This document shows positions 33,157 through 39,404 of a DNA stretch of 64,000 nt, in pieces (position 1 is the first letter of the stretch; every line of letters begins with the position of its first letter). A program made the position numbers and the translations under genes. The DNA lies in the NCBI RefSeq assembly GCF_900113015.1, contig NZ_FONV01000002.1, positions 186,001 through 250,000 of the forward strand. Reading direction: 5' to 3'. Origin of the DNA: Actinoplanes philippinensis. Its GTDB lineage: Bacteria > Actinomycetota > Actinomycetes > Mycobacteriales > Micromonosporaceae. The notes under the pieces were generated by a model, which searched no databases, was not told the DNA's origin, and saw only the letters and a list, made by a program, of their open reading frames with translations.

Positions 33157-33822
33157 ATGGCGATCGGCTCTCTGGCCGACCTGCGGCCGGGCGACATCAT
33201 GTTCGCCCCGATCGGGGGCCTGGTCCCGGGCGTGTTCCCGGTCGGCCTCGGCCAGCTGGCGCTCGGCGAGGTGTTCCGCGTCGGCCGACTGTCGGTGCGG
33301 CACGTCGGCATCGTGGTCGAGGCGATGGACGACTGGAGCGGCGAGCCGGACCTGCGCACCGGACCCCGGCTTGTGCAGGCGATGCCCGGCGGTGCGGAGG
33401 AGATTGACCTGTTCACCGGCACGCACTGGACGCCGCGGCACGCGTACCTGAGGCTACCGGAGGACTACCCGGGCCAGGCCGCCGACGCCGCGGCGATTGC
33501 CCGGCACATGGTCGGCACCCCGTACTCGTTCGGGTCCTACGCGGCGCTGGCCGCCTGGCGCTTCGGGTTCAAGGCGAAACGGCTGCAGGCGTGGATCAAC
33601 CGGAGGCATCCCGCCGTCAAGGTCCCCGGGCTCTCGGCCGAGATGATGCTCGTCCCGGGCCTGCAACTGCCGGTCGAGGCGATCTGCTCCGTGCTCGTCG
33701 ACCAGGCGTGGACGCTCGCGGGCAAGGACGTCATGCCGAACACCGCCGAGCAGGCCGTCACCCCCGGCGCCCTCGCCAACCAGCTGTGGCGCACCCCCGG
33801 CGCGATCTGGGGCCTACCCTGA
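33157..33822 (+). CDS. Permuted NlpC/P60-like (YiiX/C92) cysteine hydrolase
   Basis: 221 residues. L-R-P-G-D-I-M-F-A-P, then R-H-V-G-I-V-V-E-A (catalytic His first), and a late V-E-A-I-C-S-V-L-V-D-Q-A-W (catalytic Cys), the order of circularly permuted NlpC/P60 enzymes that cut amide bonds in peptidoglycan or lipids. ATG behind the palindromic GAGGAG. Possibly a second lytic enzyme or a host-wall modifier of the element; substrate unproven. Confidence 0.72.
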   Translation: MAIGSLADLRPGDIMFAPIGGLVPGVFPVGLGQLALGEVFRVGRLSVRHVGIVVEAMDDWSGEPDLRTGPRLVQAMPGGAEEIDLFTGTHWTPRHAYLRLPEDYPGQAADAAAIARHMVGTPYSFGSYAALAAWRFGFKAKRLQAWINRRHPAVKVPGLSAEMMLVPGLQLPVEAICSVLVDQAWTLAGKDVMPNTAEQAVTPGALANQLWRTPGAIWGLP

Positions 33823-33987
33823 CCGAGCCTCGTCAGCGGCGAGCCGGGCCACGTCCGCCAGACTCAGCCGCGGCGTCCCGTCCTCGTCGACGAGCGCCAG
33901 CTGGCCGTCCGGCACCTCGACGTTGCCGCGCCGCTGGTGCTCGACCACCCGGACCAGCCGGGCCGTGATCCGCTCCTCCAAGTCCAT
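33814..33987 (-). CDS. 57-residue protein of unknown function
   Basis: M-D-L-E-E-R-I-T-A-R-L-V-R-V-V-E-H then V-D-E-D-G-T-P-R-L-S-L-A-D-V-A-R-L-A-A-D-E. An ATG start with GGAG-like upstream sequence, convergent overlap of 9 bp with the NlpC/P60 gene. The last 15 residues resemble a helix of a helix-turn-helix. No family known. Confidence 0.5.
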   Translation of the reverse strand: MDLEERITARLVRVVEHQRRGNVEVPDGQLALVDEDGTPRLSLADVARLAADEARSG

Positions 33988-34017
33988 CCGCCGACCGTAG
34001 ACCAGAACCAACGAGCC

Positions 34018-34057
34018 GCGCCCCGCCCTGTGGACAAACGTCCGCGGGGCGGGGCGC
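34018..34057. repeat. Hairpin with DnaA-box-like sequence in its loop
   Basis: A perfect 10-bp stem GCGCCCCGCC/GGCGGGGCGC encloses a 20-base loop that contains TGTGGACAA (34029-34037), the reverse complement of TTGTCCACA, the consensus DnaA box of high-GC actinomycetes. It lies between two leftward genes and may simply be a terminator for the DUF4190 gene; no T-run follows. Confidence 0.5.
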
Positions 34058-34073
34058 TTCGTCGTATCCGGGG

Positions 34074-34535
34074 CTACGGCGTGCCGGTCGGATCCGGCAC
34101 CGTTGACCCGATCACACCGAGCCCGCCCACAGTGAAGAAGATCAGCACGGCCGGGATGACCACCAGATAGCCGAGAATCAGCCCTGCCACCGCCATACCT
34201 CGGCCTCCGCGGGAACCGTCCTGGGTCTCTTTCAGCCCGATGTGGCCGGCGACGACCGCCAGGATGCACGGGATACCGATCGCGCACCAGCCGCCGAACA
34301 GGCCGATCAAACCGAGCACCAGAGAGGCTGCCGCCCACCCGGAAGTCGGCGCGACCCTGATCATCGGCGGCTGGGCGTACTGCTGCTGGGGGTAGGGCTG
34401 GGGCGCGTACTGCTGGGTCGGAGGGTAGTAGCCGGCCGGGGACTGCGGCTGCTGCGGGTACTGCTGGGGCGGGTATGGGCCGGGTGAGACTGGTGGCTGC
34501 CGGTAGTGGCCGTGGTAGGGCGGCGGGTACGACAC
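34074..34535 (-). CDS. DUF4190 membrane protein with Pro/Gln/Tyr-rich N-terminus
   Basis: 153 residues from a GTG start (GGGAG upstream). The first 75 residues are low-complexity P/Q/Y (P-P-Q-Q-Y-P-Q-Q-P-Q), cytoplasmic by composition; two hydrophobic segments follow (A-A-S-L-V-L-G-L-I-G-L-F and A-V-A-G-L-I-L-G-Y-L-V-V-I-P) as in DUF4190. Such proteins are very common in actinomycete chromosomes. Its presence here may be host-derived cargo. Confidence 0.78.
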   Translation of the reverse strand: MSYPPPYHGHYRQPPVSPGPYPPQQYPQQPQSPAGYYPPTQQYAPQPYPQQQYAQPPMIRVAPTSGWAAASLVLGLIGLFGGWCAIGIPCILAVVAGHIGLKETQDGSRGGRGMAVAGLILGYLVVIPAVLIFFTVGGLGVIGSTVPDPTGTP

Positions 34536-34691
34536 GAACTCTCCCGGGTCGGTGATCGGCGGCAACTCACGAGCATGGTTGCTGACGGCCTGGCGGGGCC
34601 AGTGTGGACGGATGATCAGCGACGAAGTCCGGCCGAACGGCGGACCCGTAGCTGCTGGCCCAACCGCTCGTTGACGTGGCATACCATCGAC

Positions 34692-34726
34692 GGTGGCGGC
34701 CGGTGTCTTGCGGCCCGGCCGCCACC
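34692..34726 (+). repeat. Hairpin in the leader of the XRE-TPR gene
   Basis: A perfect 12-bp stem GGTGGCGGCCGG/CCGGCCGCCACC with an 11-base loop ends 27 bp before the ATG of the XRE-TPR gene. It could be an attenuator or protein-binding structure, or a terminator for transcription entering from the left; no T-run follows. Confidence 0.45.
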
Positions 34727-34753
34727 ACCCTGACCGCAAGCAGGGGACGTGAC

Positions 34754-35929
34754 ATGCCAGACCTGGTCGACTTTGCAGCCAAGCTCCGCGAGCTACGCGA
34801 TGCCCGCGGCCTGTCCGTGCGCCAGCTCGCCGACCGCGCCTACATCAGCAAGTCCTACATCGGCATGCTGGAACGCGGCACCCGGCCACCCACATCCCAG
34901 ATCGCGCAGCGCCTCGACGACACCCTGGAAGCCCATGGCCAACTCGTCGGGATGGTCGACAGCGCAAAGCCCGCGCCACCCGCTGTCGCCGACCTGAATG
35001 GGAAATCGGCCGTCGACCTCGCCGAGCCGATGGGCGCCAACGACATCGAGCACCTCCACGAGACCGTCCGGCACCTGGTCGCCCTCGACACCGCCCACGG
35101 ATCCGCCGGCCTGCACATCACCGCCCTCGCCGCGTTCAACGCCAATAGGGATCGCCTCGCCCGGGTCGGTGCACGTAACCCCGACCATGCCGACGTGCAC
35201 GCCGCCGTTGCTGAGGTCGGCGAGGTCGCCGCGTGGCTCGCCTACGACAGCGACCAGCAAGAAGACAGCCGCCGTGCGGCCACCGAGGCGCTGTTGATCG
35301 CCCAGCGAGCCGGAGACACGAGCATGGCCCGCTTCCTGTCGTCGCATCTGTCGATGCAGGCCACTTACCTGGGGCAGGGCGCCGAGGGCCTCGCGATCGC
35401 AGACCAGGTGATCGCCGAGCAGCCCCGCTCGAAACGAGTGGTCGGTCTGATGCGGGTCCGCCGGGCTCGGGCGCTGGCCCGGCTCGGCGACGGCCAGCGG
35501 GCGCTGGCCGAGTTCAACCTTGCCCGGCGGGAGCTGTCGGGGGGTATCGGCCCTGACGACCCGGGCTGGACGTGGTGGCTGCACACCGCCGAACTGGCCG
35601 TGCACGAATCACGGATTCGGTCGCTGGCCGGCGACGGCCCCGGCGCGGTGGCCTGGTCGGAGCAGGCCGTGCAAGCGCTGCCGGCAAGGCAAGGCCGTGA
35701 CCAAGTTCTGTACCGGGCATGGCTGATCTCGGACCTGGTCGACGTACACGGCTGGCGTGAGGTCGATGACGTGGTGGGCCAGCTGCTGGACACGGCGGCC
35801 GCGGGCTCGTCGGCGCGTGTGCCTCGGATTTTGCGTGCCGCATCTCGGCGGGCGAGCCGGGCGTCGGCGCCGTCATGGTTGGTCGATTCGCTGCACGATG
35901 CTGTGGAAGCGTCAAGCCAAGCCACCTGA
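34754..35929 (+). CDS. XRE-family regulator with TPR-like C-terminal domain
   Basis: 391 residues. The N-terminal helix-turn-helix is clear (L-R-E-L-R-D-A-R-G-L-S-V-R-Q-L-A-D-R-A-Y-I-S-K-S-Y-I-G-M-L-E-R-G). Residues about 110-385 are helical repeats (T-S-M-A-R-F-L-S-S-H-L-S-M-Q-A-T-Y, G-L-M-R-V-R-R-A-R-A-L-A-R-L-G-D), as in the many streptomycete XRE-TPR regulators. ATG with GGGGA upstream. Followed by small genes ending with DUF397, which usually travels with XRE regulators of the WhiJ type. Confidence 0.85.
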   Translation: MPDLVDFAAKLRELRDARGLSVRQLADRAYISKSYIGMLERGTRPPTSQIAQRLDDTLEAHGQLVGMVDSAKPAPPAVADLNGKSAVDLAEPMGANDIEHLHETVRHLVALDTAHGSAGLHITALAAFNANRDRLARVGARNPDHADVHAAVAEVGEVAAWLAYDSDQQEDSRRAATEALLIAQRAGDTSMARFLSSHLSMQATYLGQGAEGLAIADQVIAEQPRSKRVVGLMRVRRARALARLGDGQRALAEFNLARRELSGGIGPDDPGWTWWLHTAELAVHESRIRSLAGDGPGAVAWSEQAVQALPARQGRDQVLYRAWLISDLVDVHGWREVDDVVGQLLDTAAAGSSARVPRILRAASRRASRASAPSWLVDSLHDAVEASSQAT

Positions 35930-35934
35930 TCGGG

Positions 35935-35986
35935 GCGTCCACAGTTTGTGGACGCATCGGGCGCTTGTGGACGCTGCTGTGGACGC
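35935..35986. repeat. Cluster of four GCGTCCACA nonamers
   Basis: The 9-mer GCGTCCACA occurs at 35935-35943 on the + strand, and its complement TGTGGACGC at 35947-35955, 35966-35974 and 35978-35986. The first two form an inverted repeat GTCCACA-3-TGTGGAC. The word differs from the actinomycete DnaA box TTGTCCACA only in its first two bases. It could be an iteron/DnaA-box cluster (replication origin) or the binding site of the adjacent XRE-TPR regulator. Confidence 0.55.
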
Positions 35987-36139
35987 GTTTGTGCTGTTCA
36001 GTGCGCTGCCTCCGGGTCACGATCGTTGCAGCGGCGGCGGGCGCCGAGGCCCCGAGAAGGCTCATGCCCGTCGCCGCCCCAGATCGGCGGCGGGCGGACT
36101 CGTGACCGCTCGCCGCCCCGGAACCTTCCGGAGGCTGAC

Positions 36140-36298
36140 ATGCTCATCGAGGTGATGCGGCACCTGCTGTGGCGGCGGCGGGTGCGCGCCGTGCACGCGT
36201 GGCGCGATGCCGAACGCGCGGAGTATCTGCGAGCCGTCAAGCGGATCACCGCGGTGGCGCCGGTCGGCATGGGCACGATCCGCCGGCCGCGATCGTGA
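36140..36298 (+). CDS. 52-residue basic protein
   Basis: ATG preceded by GGAGG. Strongly basic helix (H-L-L-W-R-R-R-R-V-R-A-V-H-A-W-R-D-A-E-R-A-E). Coupled to the next gene by a GTGA overlap. Part of the small-gene group between XRE-TPR and DUF397; function unknown. Confidence 0.6.
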   Translation: MLIEVMRHLLWRRRVRAVHAWRDAERAEYLRAVKRITAVAPVGMGTIRRPRS

Positions 36299-36564
36299 AG
36301 GCCGGTGAGACGCCCGCACTCATCACCCCGGCCCCGGCGCCGATGCGCGGCGAGACGATCCTCATTCGGCGCCCTGGCGCGCCGGACATCCGCATGCGGT
36401 TCATGCAGCTGAACACTGTGAACCCCGCCCCGGAGCCGGGCTGGCTGTGGCTGTACGGCGAGATCCTCGAAGGGCTGCCGACACCCGCGGGCTGGACGCA
36501 CCAGACGCTGTACGCGCGGCCCGTCGAGCGGGGCGTTTACGAGATGACGGGTGTACGCGGATGA
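36295..36564 (+). CDS. 89-residue protein of the XRE/DUF397 cluster
   Basis: GTG start in a GTGA overlap, ATGA overlap with the next gene. Beta-rich middle (M-R-F-M-Q-L-N-T-V-N-P-A-P-E-P-G-W-L-W-L-Y-G-E-I-L). No family recognised; similar small genes sit beside XRE regulators in actinomycete genomes. Confidence 0.6.
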   Translation: MKAGETPALITPAPAPMRGETILIRRPGAPDIRMRFMQLNTVNPAPEPGWLWLYGEILEGLPTPAGWTHQTLYARPVERGVYEMTGVRG

Positions 36565-36905
36565 CGGCTCCGGACGGTCTTCCGTGGCACGCCGCCGATA
36601 CGGCCACGTGGGACTGCCGCACATGCGGATACCCCTGGCCGTGCGAGACCGCCCGCACCAGCCTGTGGGAAACCGCGGACCGGCGTTCCGATCTGCTGCT
36701 CCGCCTCGCGAGCGACCTGGAGGAGGCGGCACTCGTCCTCGACGAGCCGGACCTCTACCAACGATTCGTCGGCTGGGCACGCAGGCCCGGCCGCAAGCAG
36801 GAAGGTGACACCCATGGAGATCCCGTACAAGGGCATGATGGTCAACCCGCTGGAGCTGGCCGACGCCACCTGGACGAAGAGCACCAAGTCGACCCCCAAC
36901 AGTGA
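36561..36905 (+). CDS. Small Cys/Trp protein of the XRE/DUF397 cluster
   Basis: 114 residues. W-D-C-R-T-C-G-Y-P-W-P-C near residue 17 is the hallmark of a group of small actinomycete proteins often found with XRE and DUF397 genes. A helix follows (L-L-L-R-L-A-S-D-L-E-E-A-A-L-V-L). The last 30 residues read through the start of the DUF397 gene in another frame (92-bp overlap) and may not be functional. Confidence 0.65.
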   Translation: MTAPDGLPWHAADTATWDCRTCGYPWPCETARTSLWETADRRSDLLLRLASDLEEAALVLDEPDLYQRFVGWARRPGRKQEGDTHGDPVQGHDGQPAGAGRRHLDEEHQVDPQQ

Positions 36906-37053
36906 CAACTGCGTGGAGGTCGCGTTCGTCGGCGAGGGGGTCGCGGTCCGCGACTCGAAGAACGTCAACGGCCCCGCGCTGCTGTTCACCCCGGGCGAGT
37001 GGGACGCCTTCGTCGGCGGCGCCAAGGACGGCGAGTTCGACCGGAAGAACTGA
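36814..37053 (+). CDS. DUF397 protein
   Basis: 79 residues with the family core: A-T-W-T-K-S-T-K-S-T ... D-N-C-V-E-V-A-F-V ... V-A-V-R-D-S-K ... L-L-F-T-P-G-E-W-D-A-F-V-G-G-A-K-D-G-E-F. DUF397 proteins pair with XRE regulators in the whiJ-type loci that influence differentiation in streptomycetes and probably antagonise the regulator. ATG 36814 is preferred to a GTG three codons earlier because GGAAGG fits it. Confidence 0.88.
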   Translation: MEIPYKGMMVNPLELADATWTKSTKSTPNSDNCVEVAFVGEGVAVRDSKNVNGPALLFTPGEWDAFVGGAKDGEFDRKN

Positions 37054-37103
37054 CCACACCGCACGACGGCGGCCGGGGGCGATGGGCGCTCCCGGCCGCT
37101 GGC

Positions 37104-37313
37104 CTACTCGCTGCCCTCGGGATCCTGGGCGAGGTCGCTGCGGTGCTCCCGGATCCACTTCTCGACGTCAGCAGTTCGCCACACCTTGCCCATGTCGAGC
37201 TCGTCGTAGGGGTCGGGGAAGCCCTTGCGATTGATGAGCTGCTGCACGCGTGACGGTCCGACGCCGAGGCGGCGGCCGATCTCGCCGGCTCCCATGAGCC
37301 GTCCTGTGCGCAT
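37104..37313 (-). CDS. AlpA/excisionase-like helix-turn-helix protein
   Basis: 69 residues: G-A-G-E-I-G-R-R-L-G-V-G-P-S-R-V-Q-Q-L-I-N-R-K-G-F-P-D-P and V-W-R-T-A-D-V-E-K-W-I-R-E-H. This is the MerR-like winged-helix form of AlpA/excisionase proteins. 0.7 kb from the integrase, same strand. Probable excision or integrase-control factor. Confidence 0.78.
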   Translation of the reverse strand: MRTGRLMGAGEIGRRLGVGPSRVQQLINRKGFPDPYDELDMGKVWRTADVEKWIREHRSDLAQDPEGSE

Positions 37314-37619
37314 GCTTCGACGCTATGGGCATGAGTGCTGGGGGTGATGACTGAGAGAGGTGACTGTGTCAGATGGCTGTCAGAAATGACATTGTCGAGT
37401 GACCACCCTTCCGGAGTGTCCGAGTGGCCCGGATGTGACAACGTTTCATATCCGACTTTCGGACACCTGATCGAAACATTCGGTTGCGATACCGCTACTT
37501 GGGGTAGCAATCGACGGTAGTTGCCGCTGAAAATGATCCCCCTCGGGGCCTCATCGCCGCAGGTCACAAGGCCGAGACAGGCCTGCGGCGACCGGTAACG
37601 ATCAGAGGGGAGATCAACC
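37314..37619. promoter_or_regulatory. Divergent control region with several dyads
   Basis: 306 bp without a gene, less GC-rich than its surroundings, between the divergent excisionase-like gene and the gene at 37620. It holds TGTCA-4-TGACA (about 37378-37391), an inverted pair GTGTCCGA (37416-37423)/TCGGACAC (37459-37466), and GCTAC-5-GTAGC (about 37492-37506). Likely operators and promoters for both genes; no protein assigned. Confidence 0.5.
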
Positions 37620-37955
37620 GTGGCCAACACCGAAAACCGTCCGCCCGAAGCCGCTGTCGTCTTCGTGCCCATCTCGAAGGGAGACATCACCGCCCACTAC
37701 TTCGGCCAGTGCATGACCCACTGCACGGAAGCCGGGTACACCTTCGCGGGCATCGTCCGCACTTACAAAGACGGGCTGCGCATGCTCGCCGACGGGACCG
37801 CACAGGTCCTCATCGCACGCCGCGACAACGTCGACCCCCGCGGGCCCCGGGTCGAATTCGTCGGCGACGGCAACCAGCTCGCGATCCGCCCGGTACGGCC
37901 GGGCTCCCCCGCCCACGACCGGGACCGCCGCCCCCGGCGGCTCCGCCGCGAGTAG
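37620..37955 (+). CDS. Element protein of unknown function
   Basis: 111 residues from a GTG with GAGGGGAG upstream. A-A-V-V-F-V-P-I-S-K-G-D ... C-T-E-A-G-Y-T-F-A-G-I-V-R-T-Y-K-D-G-L-R-M-L-A-D-G-T-A-Q-V-L-I-A-R-R-D-N-V-D-P resembles an alpha/beta fold like the start of a serine resolvase domain, but the catalytic Ser/Arg pattern is not complete. The tail is Arg/Pro-rich. Convergent with the integrase and separated from it by a strong terminator. Confidence 0.65.
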   Translation: MANTENRPPEAAVVFVPISKGDITAHYFGQCMTHCTEAGYTFAGIVRTYKDGLRMLADGTAQVLIARRDNVDPRGPRVEFVGDGNQLAIRPVRPGSPAHDRDRRPRRLRRE

Positions 37956-37963
37956 TCCTCCCC

Positions 37964-38014
37964 ACGTGAAAGCGCCGCCCACCTCGGCAGGGAGGTGGGC
38001 GGCGCTTTCCACGT
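37964..38014. terminator. Strong bidirectional hairpin terminator
   Basis: A perfect 17-bp stem beginning AAAGCGCCG (left arm) and ending CGGCGCTTT (right arm) with a 6-base loop; pairing extends further through ACGTG/CCACGT with one bulge. The A-run on the left and T-run on the right make it work both ways. It separates the convergent 37620 gene and integrase. Confidence 0.85.
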
Positions 38015-38015
38015 T

Positions 38016-38837
38016 TCACAGGCCAGCGACGGCGCTGGCGAGCGCGCCCTCGGCAACGTCGACGTACCGCTGCGAGGTGGCGATGCTGGAGTGGCCAAGC
38101 AACTCCTGCACGGCACGGATGTCGTGGCCGGACGTCTGGTAGGCGCGCGTGCCGAATCGGTGCCGGCCCATGTGGTTGTGGAAGCCCGGATAGCCGAGCG
38201 TCTTCAGGTGCGCCCGGACGCCGACCGAGATGCTGTTCGGAGTCATCCGCATCTTGGTACGGGCGCCGACCATCAACGGCCCGGCCGGCATGCTCTCCAC
38301 GCGCTCCCAGATGTACGGGTGGGTCGGCACGTCGCGGTACTTACCGCCTTTACCCCACAACCGGGTGACCCGGCTGGTGACGTGTTCGCGGTCGAGGCGG
38401 GAGATCTCGATGCACCGCAGGCCGCCGTACGACGACAGGTCGATCGCCAGCGCCCAGGGCGCGGCTGCCCGCGCCCGGATGTCGGCGAGCGCCTCCTCGG
38501 GCCACGGCTTCGGCCGGCCTGGTGGTGTCGGAATGTTCGGCAGGCGGACGGTGGTGTCGTAGTCGATCCATCGTTCGGCGACCGCCCAGCGGACGTAGCC
38601 GCGAACGATGGCGATGTAGTTCGAGCGGGTCGAGGCGCTGCGGCCGGGCCGGCAGATCCAGGCGCGGATCTCGTCGGTGGTAGAGCCGAGGATGCCCGCC
38701 TGCAGGCCGAGGTCCATGCGCCGCAGGATGGTCTCGTAGTGCTCGAGCGAGTTCTCGCCGAGCGGGCGGATGCCGAGGGCTCCGTCTTCGCGGAACTGCA
38801 GGTAGTCGCGGATCGGGTCGATGTCGGTGTCGTCCAT
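38016..38837 (-). CDS. int: Tyrosine site-specific integrase
   Basis: 273 residues. SAM-like N-terminal domain (about 10-100), then the catalytic domain with R in Y-G-G-L-R-C-I-E-I-S-R-L, K in G-K-G-G-K-Y-R-D-V-P, the box H-M-G-R-H-R-F-G-T-R-A-Y, and the nucleophile segment L-L-G-H-S-S-I-A-T-S-Q-R-Y-V. All five catalytic residues are present. I start it at ATG 38837 because AGGAGG precedes it; an ATG 13 codons upstream has no such site. Lies at the right end of the element, as expected next to attP. Confidence 0.9.
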   Translation of the reverse strand: MDDTDIDPIRDYLQFREDGALGIRPLGENSLEHYETILRRMDLGLQAGILGSTTDEIRAWICRPGRSASTRSNYIAIVRGYVRWAVAERWIDYDTTVRLPNIPTPPGRPKPWPEEALADIRARAAAPWALAIDLSSYGGLRCIEISRLDREHVTSRVTRLWGKGGKYRDVPTHPYIWERVESMPAGPLMVGARTKMRMTPNSISVGVRAHLKTLGYPGFHNHMGRHRFGTRAYQTSGHDIRAVQELLGHSSIATSQRYVDVAEGALASAVAGL

Positions 38838-39303
38838 GATCGCCTCCTGCTCTCGATCCTGGGCGACGGCGGTCATCGGGGCATCGGCCGATCACCCGGC
38901 CGACCGAGCGGCCGGAGTGCCTTGGGGCGCCGCTGGCTCACCGGAATGGCTGACACGGGTCGTACGGAATCCCGGCGTCCGCCGGCGTAGGGGCCGATTC
39001 GGGGCCGGTGGTCATCCTTTCGTCCGTTTGAGTGACCCGATGGGGTAGTCGTGGGCAAAGTTGCGATTAAGGAGTACGCTCCCAAACGGTTCCCAGGCCC
39101 GACGAGCTACGGAGGTGATCGCTGTGCGAGATAGCGATCCTCCCAGTCGTGGCCGGGACGCTCGTCAGCGTTTCTGACCGCTGACCAGACGACTCCCCAT
39201 CCGTACGCCCACCGGCGTCCCGCCGGCCTTTTCGCGTGCGATGGTTTCCGGCCGCGAGTGACCCAGCGCCCTTTGCTCAGTCGCCAGCGGAAGACGGTTC
39301 ACC
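38838..39303. other. Right-end region, probably containing attR
   Basis: 466 bp between the integrase start and a possible tiny gene, including the chromosome-element junction. It shows an inverted repeat GATCGCT-9-AGCGATC (about 39117-39139) and the words GGGCCGATT (38991) and AAGTTGCG (39058), which also occur at the left end. No tRNA gene is seen. No convincing protein. Confidence 0.5.
39212..39235 (+). terminator. Rightward hairpin terminator
   Basis: A 6-bp GC stem CCGGCG/CGCCGG with a 3-base loop, followed by CCTTTTCG. Short but with a T-run; may insulate the right end of the element. Confidence 0.45.
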
Positions 39304-39390
39304 ATGCGTAACTTCGTCGCGCCTCTCGGTTTCACCCTGCTCTCGGCGTGGGTCGTAGTGCTCTTCGTGCTCGCCCACAACACTCCGTGA
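39304..39390 (+). CDS. Possible 28-residue membrane peptide
   Basis: M-R-N-F-V-A-P-L-G-F-T-L-L-S-A-W-V-V-V-L-F-V-L-A-H-N-T-P: a basic/polar start, one hydrophobic helix and a short polar end. GGAAG lies about 12 bases upstream. It sits between the element and the VWA gene, convergent with the latter. Codon use fits coding, but the size makes this uncertain. Confidence 0.4.
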   Translation: MRNFVAPLGFTLLSAWVVVLFVLAHNTP

Positions 39391-39404
39391 CCACGACACC
39401 GTGA

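Larger units (their letters stand above)
17846..39065. mobile_element. Phage-like integrated element, about 21 kb (borders approximate)
   Basis: Bounded on the left by the fabG promoter region and on the right by the VWA gene. It contains an XRE repressor, an AlpA-like excisionase, a tyrosine integrase at its right end, YqaJ exonuclease, ERF annealase, a RuvC-like resolvase, an endolysin block and about thirty small genes, all typical of actinobacteriophage early and lysis regions. No terminase, portal, protease, capsid or tail genes are recognisable. The exact ends are not proven; short shared words (GGGCCGATT at 17846 and 38991; AAGTTGCG at 17860 and 39058) are the only candidate direct repeats I found and may be chance. 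Confidence 0.85.

Noticed and set aside
37620..37955. Serine resolvase identity for the 111-aa protein
   Set aside because: The fold hint is there, but the catalytic serine and the paired arginines of resolvases cannot be placed; left as unknown.
39060..39180. tRNA gene as integration target at the right border
   Set aside because: No T-arm or cloverleaf could be built there; the short GATCGCT inverted repeat is only a simple hairpin.
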